Virus record (IMG/VR): IMGVR_UViG_3300021363_000005
Span: 1-64,000 of that record
Direction: 5' to 3' (one strand)
From: a virus
DNA: 64,000 nt
Shown here in pieces: positions 1-9,261 of this stretch. Both the position numbers and the translations under genes were made by a program. Below the pieces are notes generated by a model that was given only the letters and a program-made list of their open reading frames with translations, made no database searches and had not been told where the DNA came from. The stretch's first letter is position 1; every line of letters begins with the position of its first letter.

Positions 1-2
1 TC

Positions 3-1445
3 CTGCTGGTCGATGTCGCCGGGTTTATGCGCATCGAAGCGATGAACACGCCGGACAACGCCGTCTACAGCCTGACCAACATCGGCGATCCCTTCAATGC
101 ACCGCCAACCACGGCGATCCCGGTGGGCGCGTCGGTCACCGTGCCGACGATTGTGAATGCTGGAACGAACGTCACCGTCACTGGCTCGCTGCTGACACCG
201 ACCGTTAATTCGACGACAGCGCCTGCGACTGTGACGGCCGGCAGCGTGGTTTATGGCGGCGTCGGTGGCGCGCTCACGGGCGACCTCGCGAACTTCTCAT
301 GGGACGCCACCAACAAGCGCCTCGGCATCGGCACCAACGCACCCGCTGCAGCGCTCGATGTTCGTTCGGCTACAGCCGGCAATCCGGCGATGCACGTCAA
401 GGCCGTGGGCAGCGCGGCGGCGCAGAATTTCTGCGACGTTCAGGTTGATGATGCGACTGGCGGTGCAGGCAGCATCTTCCGCGTCTTAGGCGGTGCGGGT
501 GGCACCAACCCGCTCTACCAAGTGGACCGGGCGGGCGACACTCAGGTCTCGGGTTGGCACCGTGCATTGTCGCTCACTGCGCCGGTTGCTGGTGGCGCTG
601 ACTATTTCGCTTACTATCTGGGCAACGGCGCGGGCGGCAACCTCGGTGTGTTCGGCGGCATCGGCGCGCCGACCTTCTCGACGTTCGGAGCCAAGGGTTC
701 GATCTACATGGACATGGCCGGGGCGGTGCCTTGGTACAATGTCGATGGCGCGACGACGTGGGCCAAGGTGGGAACCGGCAGTGGCGGGACATCGATCTCG
801 GTCGGTGACACGCCGCCGGGATCACCGACGGCTGGTGCGCTGTGGTGGAACAGCGTGCTCGGTACGATGTTCATCTACTACAACGACGGCAATTCTACGC
901 AGTGGGTGCCGGCCGCACCGGCAGCAGCGCTTGCCGCACCGGTCGTGACCTTGCCGGTCATGTGGCAGCAGGTGAGCGAGACCGTTCTGGCGGTGAATGG
1001 CAACTTCATCGACGTCACGCTGCCGGTCGGGGCCAAGCAATTCCAGATCGATTTCGAGGCGACGATTGTCGGCAGTACCAACGATACGCTCATGCTGTTG
1101 TGCATGCAGAGTGGCGCGCCCTACGTGACGGCTGATCAGACTTCGCAGCAGATGTATGGAGCGGGCGCGGGGACGGGTGCGCAGGCACCCACTGCTCAGA
1201 CCTCCATGCAGTTGGCTAATGCCCTTATTTTTCAAGGTCGCGTTTATGGTTCTTTGCAGGCGAACCCGCGCACGACCTTCATGGCGACGGCGGTAGTGAG
1301 CGAAATACAGAGCGCCGGTCATGTGATCCGCACGGTTGAGATGGACAACAGCTGTTCGCGCAGCACGATCACCGGTTTCCGTTTTCGCACGTCGCTCACG
1401 GCCTTCCTTGCCGGCTCGCGCGCCAGTGTCTCGGTGCTGCAATGA
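3..1445 (+). CDS. Tail fibre protein, 5' end outside window
   Basis: The reading frame is open from the window edge (first codons read LLVDVAGFM), so the start lies upstream and only the C-terminal part is seen. The middle is Gly/Ala/Thr-rich and holds LGIGTNAPAAALDV, a motif common in phage fibre and spike shafts. From about nt 960 there is a distinct C-terminal domain (WQQVS...FIDVTLPV...TGFRFR) that recurs in the next gene. The stop overlaps the next start (ATGA). A receptor-binding or tail-appendage role is inferred from composition and location. Confidence 0.7.
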   Translation: MLVDVAGFMRIEAMNTPDNAVYSLTNIGDPFNAPPTTAIPVGASVTVPTIVNAGTNVTVTGSLLTPTVNSTTAPATVTAGSVVYGGVGGALTGDLANFSWDATNKRLGIGTNAPAAALDVRSATAGNPAMHVKAVGSAAAQNFCDVQVDDATGGAGSIFRVLGGAGGTNPLYQVDRAGDTQVSGWHRALSLTAPVAGGADYFAYYLGNGAGGNLGVFGGIGAPTFSTFGAKGSIYMDMAGAVPWYNVDGATTWAKVGTGSGGTSISVGDTPPGSPTAGALWWNSVLGTMFIYYNDGNSTQWVPAAPAAALAAPVVTLPVMWQQVSETVLAVNGNFIDVTLPVGAKQFQIDFEATIVGSTNDTLMLLCMQSGAPYVTADQTSQQMYGAGAGTGAQAPTAQTSMQLANALIFQGRVYGSLQANPRTTFMATAVVSEIQSAGHVIRTVEMDNSCSRSTITGFRFRTSLTAFLAGSRASVSVLQ

Positions 1446-2998
1446 TCGACTTTCCCGCCTCTCCGACTGACGGCCAAGTTTTCTCGGCGACGAACGGTGT
1501 TGTCTATAAATACTCGACGGCTCAAAGCGCGTGGCTGGCGCAGGCTGGCCCGCCGGTTATCGGTGGCACGGGCGAGGTGGTGGTGTCGCTGGCGAGTTGG
1601 TTGATCCCGGCTGCTGGCAGCGATGTGCAGGTGCCGTTTGCCACTGTGCTGAACGGCAACGCTGGCCTGTGGTTTAACACCACGACTTTTCGTTACACGC
1701 CACCGGCTGGCAAATATTATTTGTCCTTTACTGGGTATTTCCTCGCGCCGAGCAGCGGCAACGGTTCGGCCAGTGTCGCTTTGCGCAAAAATGGTGCGCG
1801 CGTTCCAGAGGCATATATTGCGGGGTCTGCCAGCGCTAATTTTTGGATACCGATCACCTATGGCGCGTACGTCGATGCTAACGGCAGCGATTACTTCGAC
1901 TGGGTGGTGAACAACACCACCGGCACCGGCTGGGTCAACGGCTTCTTCTCGGCCTTCCCGCTGACCGGCATCAAGGGTCCGACTGGCGGCGCGCCCGGTG
2001 CGGTGGTGGGCGATTTCTTCGCGGCCAACAACACACCGTTCACGATGGCGACGGTCGAGACCGTCGTCGTCCCTCCTACCATCGTGACGGGCAATTCGGG
2101 TGGCTACTACAATAATTCGACGGGTCGGTACACGCCGCCCGCTGGGCGCTATTTGATTTTTGGGACGGCAGTGGTCGGCTACAGCGGCGGCGCGGTCTTG
2201 GCGGAAATGCGTTTGCGTAAGAATGGTGCGATGGTCGAGCGTTCGGTCGAGACGCCAGCGAATAGCGCCTACTACAACACTACGAAGGTCGCGGCGATTG
2301 TCGACGCTAATGGCACCGACTACTTCGAATTGTCGCTGTGGGGTAATTCAGTCGGCAATGCGTGCAGCAATCTGTATTTCGGCGCGACGCCGACGCAGGG
2401 CATGGTCGGACCTCAAGGACCGACCGGACTGCCGGGCCAGATTGGCTGGCGGCAGATCAGCGCTCAGACCGTCAGCGGCCAGCCGTTCATCGACGTCACT
2501 GCCTTGCCGGTCGACATCAATCATCTGCAGGTCTTCTTCAGCTGCACGCCCGGTACGAATGACTCCAGCTTTGGGGTGCAGCTTTACAATGGCGCAGGCG
2601 TGCTCGATGCGGCGAATGGCAACTATTTGTACGGCAACTTCGAGGTCAACAATTCTTTGACGGCTGGCAGTACGGGTGGTGCCACCTCGTCGACATCCAG
2701 CGCTTATTCGTCTGGCATCCTCTTTGATTTCACGCAGACCAACAATCGTGTCGCCAACAATGCGGCTTTTGCCGGTTCGTCGATCTCGGGCGACTTTCGG
2801 ATCGCCAACATCCGCGATACGGCGAAGCAGAAGGTCGTCAATTTCCAAGCCACCTATCCTAACGCTGCGGCTAATCTGCTGCTCAACATGTTTGGTGGCG
2901 GCCATCGAACCATAGCGGGAGCGATGACCGGCTTCCGTTTGCTCTTTTTAGCGGGTTCGACGATCTCGGGTAGTGTCACGGTGTGGGGTTCTCCCTAG
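1442..2998 (+). CDS. Fibre protein with two C1q-like repeats and collagen-like linkers
   Basis: 518 residues. The N-terminus (MIDFPASPTDGQVF...GVVYKY...AWL) matches the start of the adaptor gene at 3289, a short motif common in phage tail and neck proteins. Two related beta-rich segments follow, marked by YTPPAGKYYLSFTG near residue 85 and YTPPAGRYLIFGTA near 229; each continues into an LRKNGA strand and an (A/V)DANG(S/T)DYF(D/E) strand, as in trimeric C1q/TNF-like domains. Short Gly-Pro-X stretches (GPTGGAPG, GPQGPTGLPG) link them. The last ~180 residues are paralogous to the end of the upstream fibre. Probably a trimeric fibre or tip. Confidence 0.7.
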   Translation: MIDFPASPTDGQVFSATNGVVYKYSTAQSAWLAQAGPPVIGGTGEVVVSLASWLIPAAGSDVQVPFATVLNGNAGLWFNTTTFRYTPPAGKYYLSFTGYFLAPSSGNGSASVALRKNGARVPEAYIAGSASANFWIPITYGAYVDANGSDYFDWVVNNTTGTGWVNGFFSAFPLTGIKGPTGGAPGAVVGDFFAANNTPFTMATVETVVVPPTIVTGNSGGYYNNSTGRYTPPAGRYLIFGTAVVGYSGGAVLAEMRLRKNGAMVERSVETPANSAYYNTTKVAAIVDANGTDYFELSLWGNSVGNACSNLYFGATPTQGMVGPQGPTGLPGQIGWRQISAQTVSGQPFIDVTALPVDINHLQVFFSCTPGTNDSSFGVQLYNGAGVLDAANGNYLYGNFEVNNSLTAGSTGGATSSTSSAYSSGILFDFTQTNNRVANNAAFAGSSISGDFRIANIRDTAKQKVVNFQATYPNAAANLLLNMFGGGHRTIAGAMTGFRLLFLAGSTISGSVTVWGSP

Positions 2999-3017
2999 GA
3001 GGTATGATTGAAATTGA

Positions 3018-3296
3018 ATGAGCGACAAGCCTCCATTCGACCCGGTCAAGGCGTGCTTTTACTTGATCGCAGGGATCCTCGCGTTCGAGTGCTTCGTTGT
3101 CGGCGTGGGCGTGATGTCGTGTCTTTGGTACATGGAAACGATCATCAAGAACCCCGAGATCATGTGCGATCCCAAGAACCGCCTGTCCGAACTGCTGACT
3201 GGCGCGCTCGCGGCGGCGCTGGCGTTTGCTGGTGGTTTCACTCGCAACCCGCCGCCACCACCGCCACCGCCACCCAAGGGGCCTGATCATGGCTGA
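3018..3296 (+). CDS. Small membrane protein, holin-like
   Basis: 92 residues. A hydrophobic segment covers residues ~12-38 (CFYLIAGILAFECFVVGVGV), a second weaker one lies near 62-76 (LTGALAAALAFAGGF), and a run of prolines ends the protein. An AGGAGG sequence lies about 13 nt before this ATG. Two membrane spans and a charged tail would suit a holin, but the endolysin-like gene is far away at 34.2-34.8 kb on the other strand. The end overlaps the next gene by 8 nt. Confidence 0.6.
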   Translation: MSDKPPFDPVKACFYLIAGILAFECFVVGVGVMSCLWYMETIIKNPEIMCDPKNRLSELLTGALAAALAFAGGFTRNPPPPPPPPPKGPDHG

Positions 3297-3765
3297 AATG
3301 GACTTTCCCGCTGATCCGATCATCGGCCAGAAGTTCACCAACTCGGTAGGGGTGGTCTACCAGTGGAATGGTACGGCGTGGCTGATCGGCTTCTATGACA
3401 GCAGCACCGAGACCTTCGTCACGGTCGGTGACCTGCTGGATCAGATCCGCACTTTGCTGATGGACACCGACGTGAGCAGCGGCGAGTACCGCTACTCGAG
3501 CGACAGCATCGTCGCTAACATCAACATGGGCCTGATCGAGATGTACCGCATCCGGCCCGACATCTTCCTCGAAAACAACTTCCACATTCCGTCGTTCAAC
3601 GATGCCGATCTCAGTCAGCCGCTGGTGATCGAGCAGCAGTTCATTCCATCGCTGGTCTACTACGCCGTCGGCATGTGCCAGCTGCGCGACGACGAGGAAA
3701 CACAGGATGCCCGGGCGTCGAGTTTCCTTGGCAAGTTCTCGTCGATGCTGGTCGCCGTGGCCTGA
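3289..3765 (+). CDS. Neck/head-tail adaptor-like protein
   Basis: 158 residues from the ATG at 3289, chosen because it restores the DFPADPIIGQKF...GVVYQWNGTAWL opening shared with the fibre at 1442. The rest is mostly helical (VGDLLDQIRTLL...YRYSSDSIVANINMGLIEMYRIRPDIF...), resembling phage head-tail connector adaptors that follow the capsid genes. Assignment is by pattern and neighbourhood only. Confidence 0.55.
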   Translation: MAEMDFPADPIIGQKFTNSVGVVYQWNGTAWLIGFYDSSTETFVTVGDLLDQIRTLLMDTDVSSGEYRYSSDSIVANINMGLIEMYRIRPDIFLENNFHIPSFNDADLSQPLVIEQQFIPSLVYYAVGMCQLRDDEETQDARASSFLGKFSSMLVAVA

Positions 3766-3776
3766 CATTATGTCAA
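3762..3776. promoter_or_regulatory. P1 palindrome before neck gene
   Basis: CTGACATTATGTCAA, one change from P1. It overlaps the stop codon of the adaptor gene and its right arm runs into the Shine-Dalgarno AAGAGG of the gene at 3786. Confidence 0.6.
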
Positions 3777-3785
3777 GAGGTTATC

Positions 3786-4406
3786 ATGGCATCTGCTTTT
3801 GATCGTGTCTTCGCCGACGTCCGCAAGGACCTGCCGAGCGTGCCGGATGCGGTCGTGCGGCAGGAGATCTTCCGGGTGATGGACGATTTCACGCAGCGCA
3901 CCAACATCTGGCAGGAAGGCACGCCGGTCGACATTCAGCCCAACGTGCAGACTTACAATTTGACGGTGAGTTTCGGCCAGCCCAATCGCCTGATGTTCGT
4001 CTACGATGCCAATGCGGTGACCAAGTATTGGCCAATGCGCGGCATCAGCATGCGCATCCCCGGCGTCCTGCAGCTCTATCAGGCACCGACCAATGCAGCG
4101 ACATGGATCGCTGTTATTGCCAAGCGCACTGCCGAGCCGGTCGACCCCGGCACGCTCTATCCAGTGATCGATGATTGGATCGTCGACAAATATGCCGACA
4201 CACTCGGTCGCGGCATTCTCGCGCGCCTGCAGTTTGAGCCGCAGAAACCCTATTCCAACCCGATGCTCGCGAGCGCCAACCAGCGAGCGTACATCTCGGG
4301 CTGCTCGCTGGCCCGCGCCAACGACAGTCATGCCAACGTCTACGACGCCCAAAACTGGATGTTCCCGCAGGGCTGGGCGACGGTGACGAGAAAGCCATGG
4401 ACCTGA
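3786..4406 (+). CDS. Neck / tail tubular protein A-like
   Basis: 206 residues; start at the ATG after CAAGAGGTTATC. Mixed alpha/beta protein with YPVIDDWIVDKYADTLGRGILARL and KPYSNPMLASANQRAYISG, a layout seen in podovirus tail tubular A / neck proteins (T7 gp11 has about the same length). It lies between an adaptor and a tail-collar gene. Role inferred from position and size. Confidence 0.5.
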   Translation: MASAFDRVFADVRKDLPSVPDAVVRQEIFRVMDDFTQRTNIWQEGTPVDIQPNVQTYNLTVSFGQPNRLMFVYDANAVTKYWPMRGISMRIPGVLQLYQAPTNAATWIAVIAKRTAEPVDPGTLYPVIDDWIVDKYADTLGRGILARLQFEPQKPYSNPMLASANQRAYISGCSLARANDSHANVYDAQNWMFPQGWATVTRKPWT

Positions 4407-4407
4407 C

Positions 4408-5121
4408 ATGACCATTTCCGTCAAACATAAATTCCACTCGGCTAAGGGCGACGGTCCTGACTCGACCTTGGTCCGGCCATCGGCGTGGGACGACGATCAC
4501 GATTTTCAGACGACCAGCACGACGCCCATCGTGCTGGGTCGGCAGACGCCCGGAGCTGGTCCCATCGAGGAGCTGCCGCTCAACGTGCTGTTCCCGGCTG
4601 GTGGTGTCCTGCCGTTTGCCGGGTCGGTGCTGCCGGCTGGCTGGCTGTTCTGCTATGGCCAGTCGGTCAACCAAGTCGACTTCCCAGCGCTTTATGCTGC
4701 GATTGGCACGACCTACGGTGCCGGGCCGGGCCCGGCGACGTTCGTCATTCCTGATCTGCGCGGCACGGTGGTTGGCGGCAAGTCAAACATGGGCGGTGCG
4801 GATCGTGGCAACCTGCCCGGCGGTGCCACACTCGGTCAGTATCTTGGTGCGCCATCGGCTGGCGTCAATTTTACTTCGCTCGGTGCGCTCCATACTGATT
4901 ACGGCAACATCGGTTTCCAGCAAACTTTCGGTGCGATCACCACCGGGAACGCGTCAGCCGGCGGCAGTGCCGGTGGCAGTACCTACGCCGTCCTGAACGA
5001 TCAGGTGACGGTGGGGGGCTTCACCCGTGTCATTGGCGACTTCACGGTCAGCGTGTTCGGTAGTACGACGATCTCCATCGTTCAGCCGACCGTCATACTG
5101 AATTGGATCATCAAGACCTGA
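4408..5121 (+). CDS. Phage tail collar domain protein
   Basis: 237 residues. The region around residues 70-110 (GSVLPAGWLFCYGQSVNQVDFPALYAAIGTTYG...FVIPDLRG) is the classic phage tail collar (T4 gp12-type) signature with the usual PDLRG ending. A Gly/Ser/Thr-rich tail and a hydrophobic C-terminus (PTVILNWIIKT) are also typical. Likely part of a short fibre or tail tip. Confidence 0.8.
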   Translation: MTISVKHKFHSAKGDGPDSTLVRPSAWDDDHDFQTTSTTPIVLGRQTPGAGPIEELPLNVLFPAGGVLPFAGSVLPAGWLFCYGQSVNQVDFPALYAAIGTTYGAGPGPATFVIPDLRGTVVGGKSNMGGADRGNLPGGATLGQYLGAPSAGVNFTSLGALHTDYGNIGFQQTFGAITTGNASAGGSAGGSTYAVLNDQVTVGGFTRVIGDFTVSVFGSTTISIVQPTVILNWIIKT

Positions 5122-5122
5122 G

Positions 5123-5137
5123 GTGACACAATGTCAA
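5123..5137. promoter_or_regulatory. P1-like site over a start codon
   Basis: GTGACACAATGTCAA, two changes from P1. The ATG at 5131 that opens the coiled-coil gene lies inside the right half of the palindrome. Confidence 0.45.
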
Positions 5138-5403
5138 AAGGAAAGACAACCGTGGAGGTTGCGCAGGTTCCTCAATATAGCGACCAGACCATGCGCGAGA
5201 TGGAGGCGGGCCGTGAGGCGGCTCGTACGAACGCTGCCGCTCAGGAACGCGCCGATACGGCGCGCACGTTGGAGGCAGCTGAGACCGCAGCAAAGGAAGT
5301 TGAAACGCAACGGCAACAAGCTGAGGAGAAAATGCGCGTTGTAGCGGAGGCAGAAGCGGCGCATGCCGCCAAAACTTCCTCTGATGCAGCGTCAAGTCTA
5401 TAG
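5131..5403 (+). CDS. Small coiled-coil protein
   Basis: 90 residues, almost entirely charged/Ala heptad-like helix (residues ~20-85, rich in E, A, Q, R). No domain recognised. The start codon lies inside a P1 palindrome. Between virion genes, so possibly a minor structural or assembly protein. Confidence 0.6.
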   Translation: MSKGKTTVEVAQVPQYSDQTMREMEAGREAARTNAAAQERADTARTLEAAETAAKEVETQRQQAEEKMRVVAEAEAAHAAKTSSDAASSL

Positions 5404-5433
5404 TTTCCACGATACCAACCCAAGGAGAACGTA

Positions 5434-6063
5434 ATGGCTGGAAAACTCGCCTACATCATGTTCATCGAAGACGGGCATCCCGATCAGGGCCTGCCGCCCG
5501 GCATGCCGGGTCATCCCGACCAAGGCTTCAATCCTGCCTATCCTGATCAGGGCCTGCCCGGTGTACCCGGCGCACCCGGTCAGCTGCCGTCTGGACCGGG
5601 CGGACGTCCCGGTCACTTGCCGTCGCATGGTGGTGGACGTCCGGTCGATCCGGGCTACGGCATGCCGGAAGGGCTCAAGCCCGGTCAGCTGCCGGGTTAC
5701 TCACCCCCGCAGGTGGCTCCCGGCTCGACGCTGATCATGGTCCGTGATCAGTACGGCACGTGGTACTACGCGTCGCTGCCCAACAGCTCGGCACCGCCGC
5801 GTCCGTCGCCGCAGCCGCCGCAGCCGGGTCAGCCTGATCAGGGTCTGCCGGGTCAGCCGGTTTACCCCGATCAGGGCCTGCCGCCGGGTTCGCCCGGTGC
5901 ACCCGGACAGGGACTGCCGGTTCAGCCGGGCTTCCCTGAGCGTCCAAGCCATCCAATCGCACCGGGTGGTCCGCCGGTTCATCCCGGTCAGCCGCTTCCG
6001 CCGACTGGCCAGCCGCCGGTTGCCGGTCAGCCGCTGCCGCCGACTGCCCAACCGCGTCGTTAA
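5434..6063 (+). CDS. Pro/Gly-rich PDQGLP-repeat protein
   Basis: 209 residues. After a short ordered start (MAGKLAYIMFIEDG) the protein is low-complexity with repeated HPDQGLP, YPDQGLP, GAPGQ and GQPLPPT units; a short central patch (STLIMVRDQYGTWYYASLP) is the only ordered-looking part. RBS AAGGAG lies 7 nt before ATG. Function unknown; extended Pro/Gly structure suggests a linker or virion surface component. Its stop codon is the first half-site of a P2 palindrome. Confidence 0.7.
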   Translation: MAGKLAYIMFIEDGHPDQGLPPGMPGHPDQGFNPAYPDQGLPGVPGAPGQLPSGPGGRPGHLPSHGGGRPVDPGYGMPEGLKPGQLPGYSPPQVAPGSTLIMVRDQYGTWYYASLPNSSAPPRPSPQPPQPGQPDQGLPGQPVYPDQGLPPGSPGAPGQGLPVQPGFPERPSHPIAPGGPPVHPGQPLPPTGQPPVAGQPLPPTAQPRR

Positions 6064-6075
6064 CCTCGGGAGTTA
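6061..6075. promoter_or_regulatory. P2 palindrome between virion genes
   Basis: TAACCTCGGGAGTTA. It contains the TAA stop of the PDQGLP gene and supplies the GGGAG Shine-Dalgarno for the GTG start at 6079. Confidence 0.55.
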
Positions 6076-6078
6076 GCC

Positions 6079-7815
6079 GTGAGCGTGCTCAAGTTCGATA
6101 AGTTCGGTGGAGAAATCCCGGCGCTCGACGAGCGTCTGCTGCCTGATATGAACGCGGTCTACACTGAGAACGCGTTCCTGCAGGCAGGCCGGCTTGAGCC
6201 GCTCGCGGCTGACATTCCGATCCACACTTTGGTCGATCCGACGATGCGCTATGCGTTCCGGATCCCTATCGACAACCCGGGCATCGAGAACATCCTCGAC
6301 AGCTACTGGCTAGAGTTTCTTTACGCCGACACTTTCGTCGTGCGCTCGCCAGTCACCGATCAGGCGGATGGCGGTACCTACTACTGGGCCGATGGTAAAA
6401 GCCTGCCGGGCTATACGACCTACAATCGAGTAGCGGCCAGTCAGCCTAATCTTGTGCTGGGCATTCCTCGGCCGGAGCATGCTCCCGGTCTGACGGTGAC
6501 AGGTGGTGCGATCCCGACCGTGACGCGGGCTTACACCTACACATGGGTCTCCGACATCGGTGAGGAGGGTCAGCCCAGCGATCCGACCTTGGCGACCGGC
6601 AACGCCAGCGGCACGTGGCACGTCACGATGACGGCACCAACGCCGGCCGACAAAGCGAACCGGACGCTGACGACGACACGCATCTATCGCACCGAGACCG
6701 GCACGGATGGCAGCGTCGGGTTCTTCTTTGTCGTCGAGCTGCCCATCGCCACGCTCACCTACGATGACATCGTGTCAAGCGACATCGTGGCGAACAGCGA
6801 GCAGCTACAGAGTGAAGATTGGTCGCCGCCACCGACCGACCTTGCGGGCATGGTGTCGATGCCCAACGGCATGGTTGCCGGGTGGCGCGCCAACGAGCTG
6901 TGGTTCTGTGAGCCCTATCGGCCGCATGCGTGGCCGGTCAAGTACATGCTGGGTGTCGAGAGCCCGATCATGGGGTTGGGTACCATCGACCAGAACTGCA
7001 TGGTCTTGACATCCGGTCAACCCTACGTCGCAACCGGTGTCGATCCTTCGCAGATGGCGCTCAAGAAGGTCCAGCCACTCGAGCCCTGCACGTCGCCGGG
7101 ATCCATCGTGCAGACGCCGGGCGGCGTGCTCTATGCTTCGAATAACGGTTTGATCCTGATCGGTCCGAGCGGTGGCACCAACGTCACTCACGATATGATC
7201 CGCAAGGACGAGTGGCTGCGCCTGTTCAACTTGCGCACCTTGCAGGCGTCCTACTTCATGGACGGCTACTACTGCTATTCGAGCGCCATTGACGGTGTGT
7301 TCCAGACCGACACGTTCCAGATGGACGCGTTTCAACAGGAAAATTACTTCGGCACAATGATCGGTGCGCACATCTCGCAGGATCAGCGCCTCGGCTACAT
7401 GACGATCACCTGCGATCAGCCGACCTACAATGTCATGACCGATCTGTGGACCGGCGAGACGTTCGTGCTGCGCAACGGGCAGGTGTTCCACGTCGACCGT
7501 CGCCAGTACGATCCCAAGCAGAGCTACGTCTGGCGCTCGAAAATCGTGCAGATGCCGTACAAGGACAACTATGCGGCGGCCAAGATTTTCTACGACGTGC
7601 CGAATGGTCTGGCACCGGCTCCGGGCATCGAGCATCTGTTCAAGATGTACGCCGACGGCAATTTGAAATTCACGCGACCGATCCGCAAGTCGGGTGAGCA
7701 GTTCCGTCTGCCGTCCGGCTACAAGGCGGACTTCTTCCAGTTCGAGCTGAGCGGCCAGCTGATGATATTCAACATGCAGATCGCCACGTCGCCGCATGAA
7801 TTGCGAGGTCTTTGA
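6079..7815 (+). CDS. Tail nozzle (tail tubular B-like) candidate
   Basis: 578 residues, GTG start after GGGAGTTAGCC. Beta-rich throughout with repeated Tyr/Trp-containing strands; segments such as MVAGWRANELWFCEPYRPHAWP and GGVLYASNNGLILIGPSGGTNVTHDMI suggest a propeller-like fold as in podovirus nozzle proteins (T7 gp12, P22 gp10). It lies downstream of neck proteins and upstream of internal virion proteins. I did not see a diagnostic motif, so this is positional inference. Confidence 0.45.
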   Translation: MSVLKFDKFGGEIPALDERLLPDMNAVYTENAFLQAGRLEPLAADIPIHTLVDPTMRYAFRIPIDNPGIENILDSYWLEFLYADTFVVRSPVTDQADGGTYYWADGKSLPGYTTYNRVAASQPNLVLGIPRPEHAPGLTVTGGAIPTVTRAYTYTWVSDIGEEGQPSDPTLATGNASGTWHVTMTAPTPADKANRTLTTTRIYRTETGTDGSVGFFFVVELPIATLTYDDIVSSDIVANSEQLQSEDWSPPPTDLAGMVSMPNGMVAGWRANELWFCEPYRPHAWPVKYMLGVESPIMGLGTIDQNCMVLTSGQPYVATGVDPSQMALKKVQPLEPCTSPGSIVQTPGGVLYASNNGLILIGPSGGTNVTHDMIRKDEWLRLFNLRTLQASYFMDGYYCYSSAIDGVFQTDTFQMDAFQQENYFGTMIGAHISQDQRLGYMTITCDQPTYNVMTDLWTGETFVLRNGQVFHVDRRQYDPKQSYVWRSKIVQMPYKDNYAAAKIFYDVPNGLAPAPGIEHLFKMYADGNLKFTRPIRKSGEQFRLPSGYKADFFQFELSGQLMIFNMQIATSPHELRGL

Positions 7816-8000
7816 TGGCCGTCCCAACGATCCCGACGCCCGACGCTACGCCTGAAGGTCTCTATCAATCGGTGATGGCGCTCAAGCAAGTCGTCGACAT
7901 TGCCCATGGCAACGTGCCGGTGGGGCCGCGCGCGGCCAAGACGGCGGCCAGCATCAAGATCGGGGCAGCGATCTCTGCCGTCATCCGACTGAACTCGTAG
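7815..8000 (+). CDS. Small conserved-looking virion-region protein
   Basis: 61 residues (MAVPTIPTPDATPEGLYQSV...). The ATG overlaps the previous stop (TGATG), indicating translational coupling. One helix (LYQSVMALKQVVDIAHG) and an Ala/Ile-rich C-terminus. No recognised function. Confidence 0.6.
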   Translation: MAVPTIPTPDATPEGLYQSVMALKQVVDIAHGNVPVGPRAAKTAASIKIGAAISAVIRLNS

Positions 8001-8009
8001 GAGACGACG

Positions 8010-9260
8010 ATGGCCGTTAATCCCAACACCGTCGGCAACCCGCTCGATCTCTCGATGCCCATCGCTGAGACGACGAACCAAGCCTACAAAGATTGGCAGC
8101 AGCAACAGGACCAGATGAACTGGGCCAAGGCGGCCTACGCCGGCAACAAGGCGACGGCGGATAAAGTTCAGGCTGGTGATCTCGCCACCCAAGACGAGAT
8201 GAACCGGGCGGCGACCGAGGATCGTGCGCTCTACACCGGCACCTACGTGCCGGCGATGAAGCAGCAGATGGACTACGCGCTGAATTACACCACGCCGGAA
8301 CGCATGGCGGCGAACCGTGGCGCGTCGATGGCGACGTCCAACATCGCCTTCGATGCCAACGCCAACGCGGCTAAACGGCAGCTTGGGAGCTACGGCGTCA
8401 ACCCGGCGTCCGGTGCCTTTGCCGGGCTTGATGCCGGCGTCGCGGCGGCGCGCGCCAAGCAGGCGGCAGGGGCCGGGACGACGTCGGATCGCCAGACCGA
8501 GATGTTGGGTCAGCAGTACCTCGCCAACGCCATCGCGACCGGCGCGGTGCTGCCCGGACAGGCGGTCAATGAGGCGGGTCTGGGTGTCGGCGCGGGTAAC
8601 GCCGCCGCGAACACCGGGCTTGCCACGACGGCGTCGGGGTCATCGACCATGGGCACGCCGCTGCAGTGGAACCAGCAGGGCAACAACATGTTCGCCAACT
8701 GGCCAGCATGGGCGTCGACCGCGACTAATGCTGGTCTGACCCAGAACCGTGACACGGCCGCGCAAAGCGAGGCGCAACAGAAGATCAATGCGTCGAGCTC
8801 CAGCGGTATCGGCGCGTTGGTCGGTGCCGGTGCCGGCATCCTCGGCTCGGTCGTCGGTGGCCCGGTCGGCGGTATGATTGGTTCCTCGCTGGGCAGCATG
8901 GTCGGCAACAGCCTCGGCGGCGGCAGCGGTATGACATTCGCGGAGGGTGGTGCCGTCGATGAAGAAACGGCGGAGGGTGAACCGCCGATGGATGACGCGT
9001 CCAACATGGTGTCGCCCGAGATGTCGCCTAGCGGCGGTGCTCAGACCGACGACGTGCACGCTCTGCTGAACGAGGGTGAGTTCGTCGTGCCCAAGGACGT
9101 CACCTCTTGGCTGGGTGAAAAGTTCCTGCAGAATTTGATCAACAAGGCGCGTACAGAGGCATCTGGTCCCAAGGCCGAGCCCGAGCAGGCTCCGATGCCG
9201 CAGGCGATGGCGCTGTCACCGCCTGCGTTCCAGTCCGAAGGCGCACGCGCGGGGGCATAG
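8010..9260 (+). CDS. Internal virion / ejection-type protein
   Basis: 416 residues. Long Ala/Gln/Asn-rich helical N-terminal region (1-230), then a glycine-zipper membrane-like segment (ALVGAGAGILGSVVGGPVGG) near residue 270, then FAEGGAVDEE, then DDVHALLNEGEFVVPKDVTSWLG. The last motif recurs in phage virion proteins of podovirus-like genomes. The composition suits a protein ejected with DNA that inserts in the cell envelope, as for T7 gp14-type proteins; inferred. Confidence 0.55.
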   Translation: MAVNPNTVGNPLDLSMPIAETTNQAYKDWQQQQDQMNWAKAAYAGNKATADKVQAGDLATQDEMNRAATEDRALYTGTYVPAMKQQMDYALNYTTPERMAANRGASMATSNIAFDANANAAKRQLGSYGVNPASGAFAGLDAGVAAARAKQAAGAGTTSDRQTEMLGQQYLANAIATGAVLPGQAVNEAGLGVGAGNAAANTGLATTASGSSTMGTPLQWNQQGNNMFANWPAWASTATNAGLTQNRDTAAQSEAQQKINASSSSGIGALVGAGAGILGSVVGGPVGGMIGSSLGSMVGNSLGGGSGMTFAEGGAVDEETAEGEPPMDDASNMVSPEMSPSGGAQTDDVHALLNEGEFVVPKDVTSWLGEKFLQNLINKARTEASGPKAEPEQAPMPQAMALSPPAFQSEGARAGA

Positions 9261-9261
9261 C

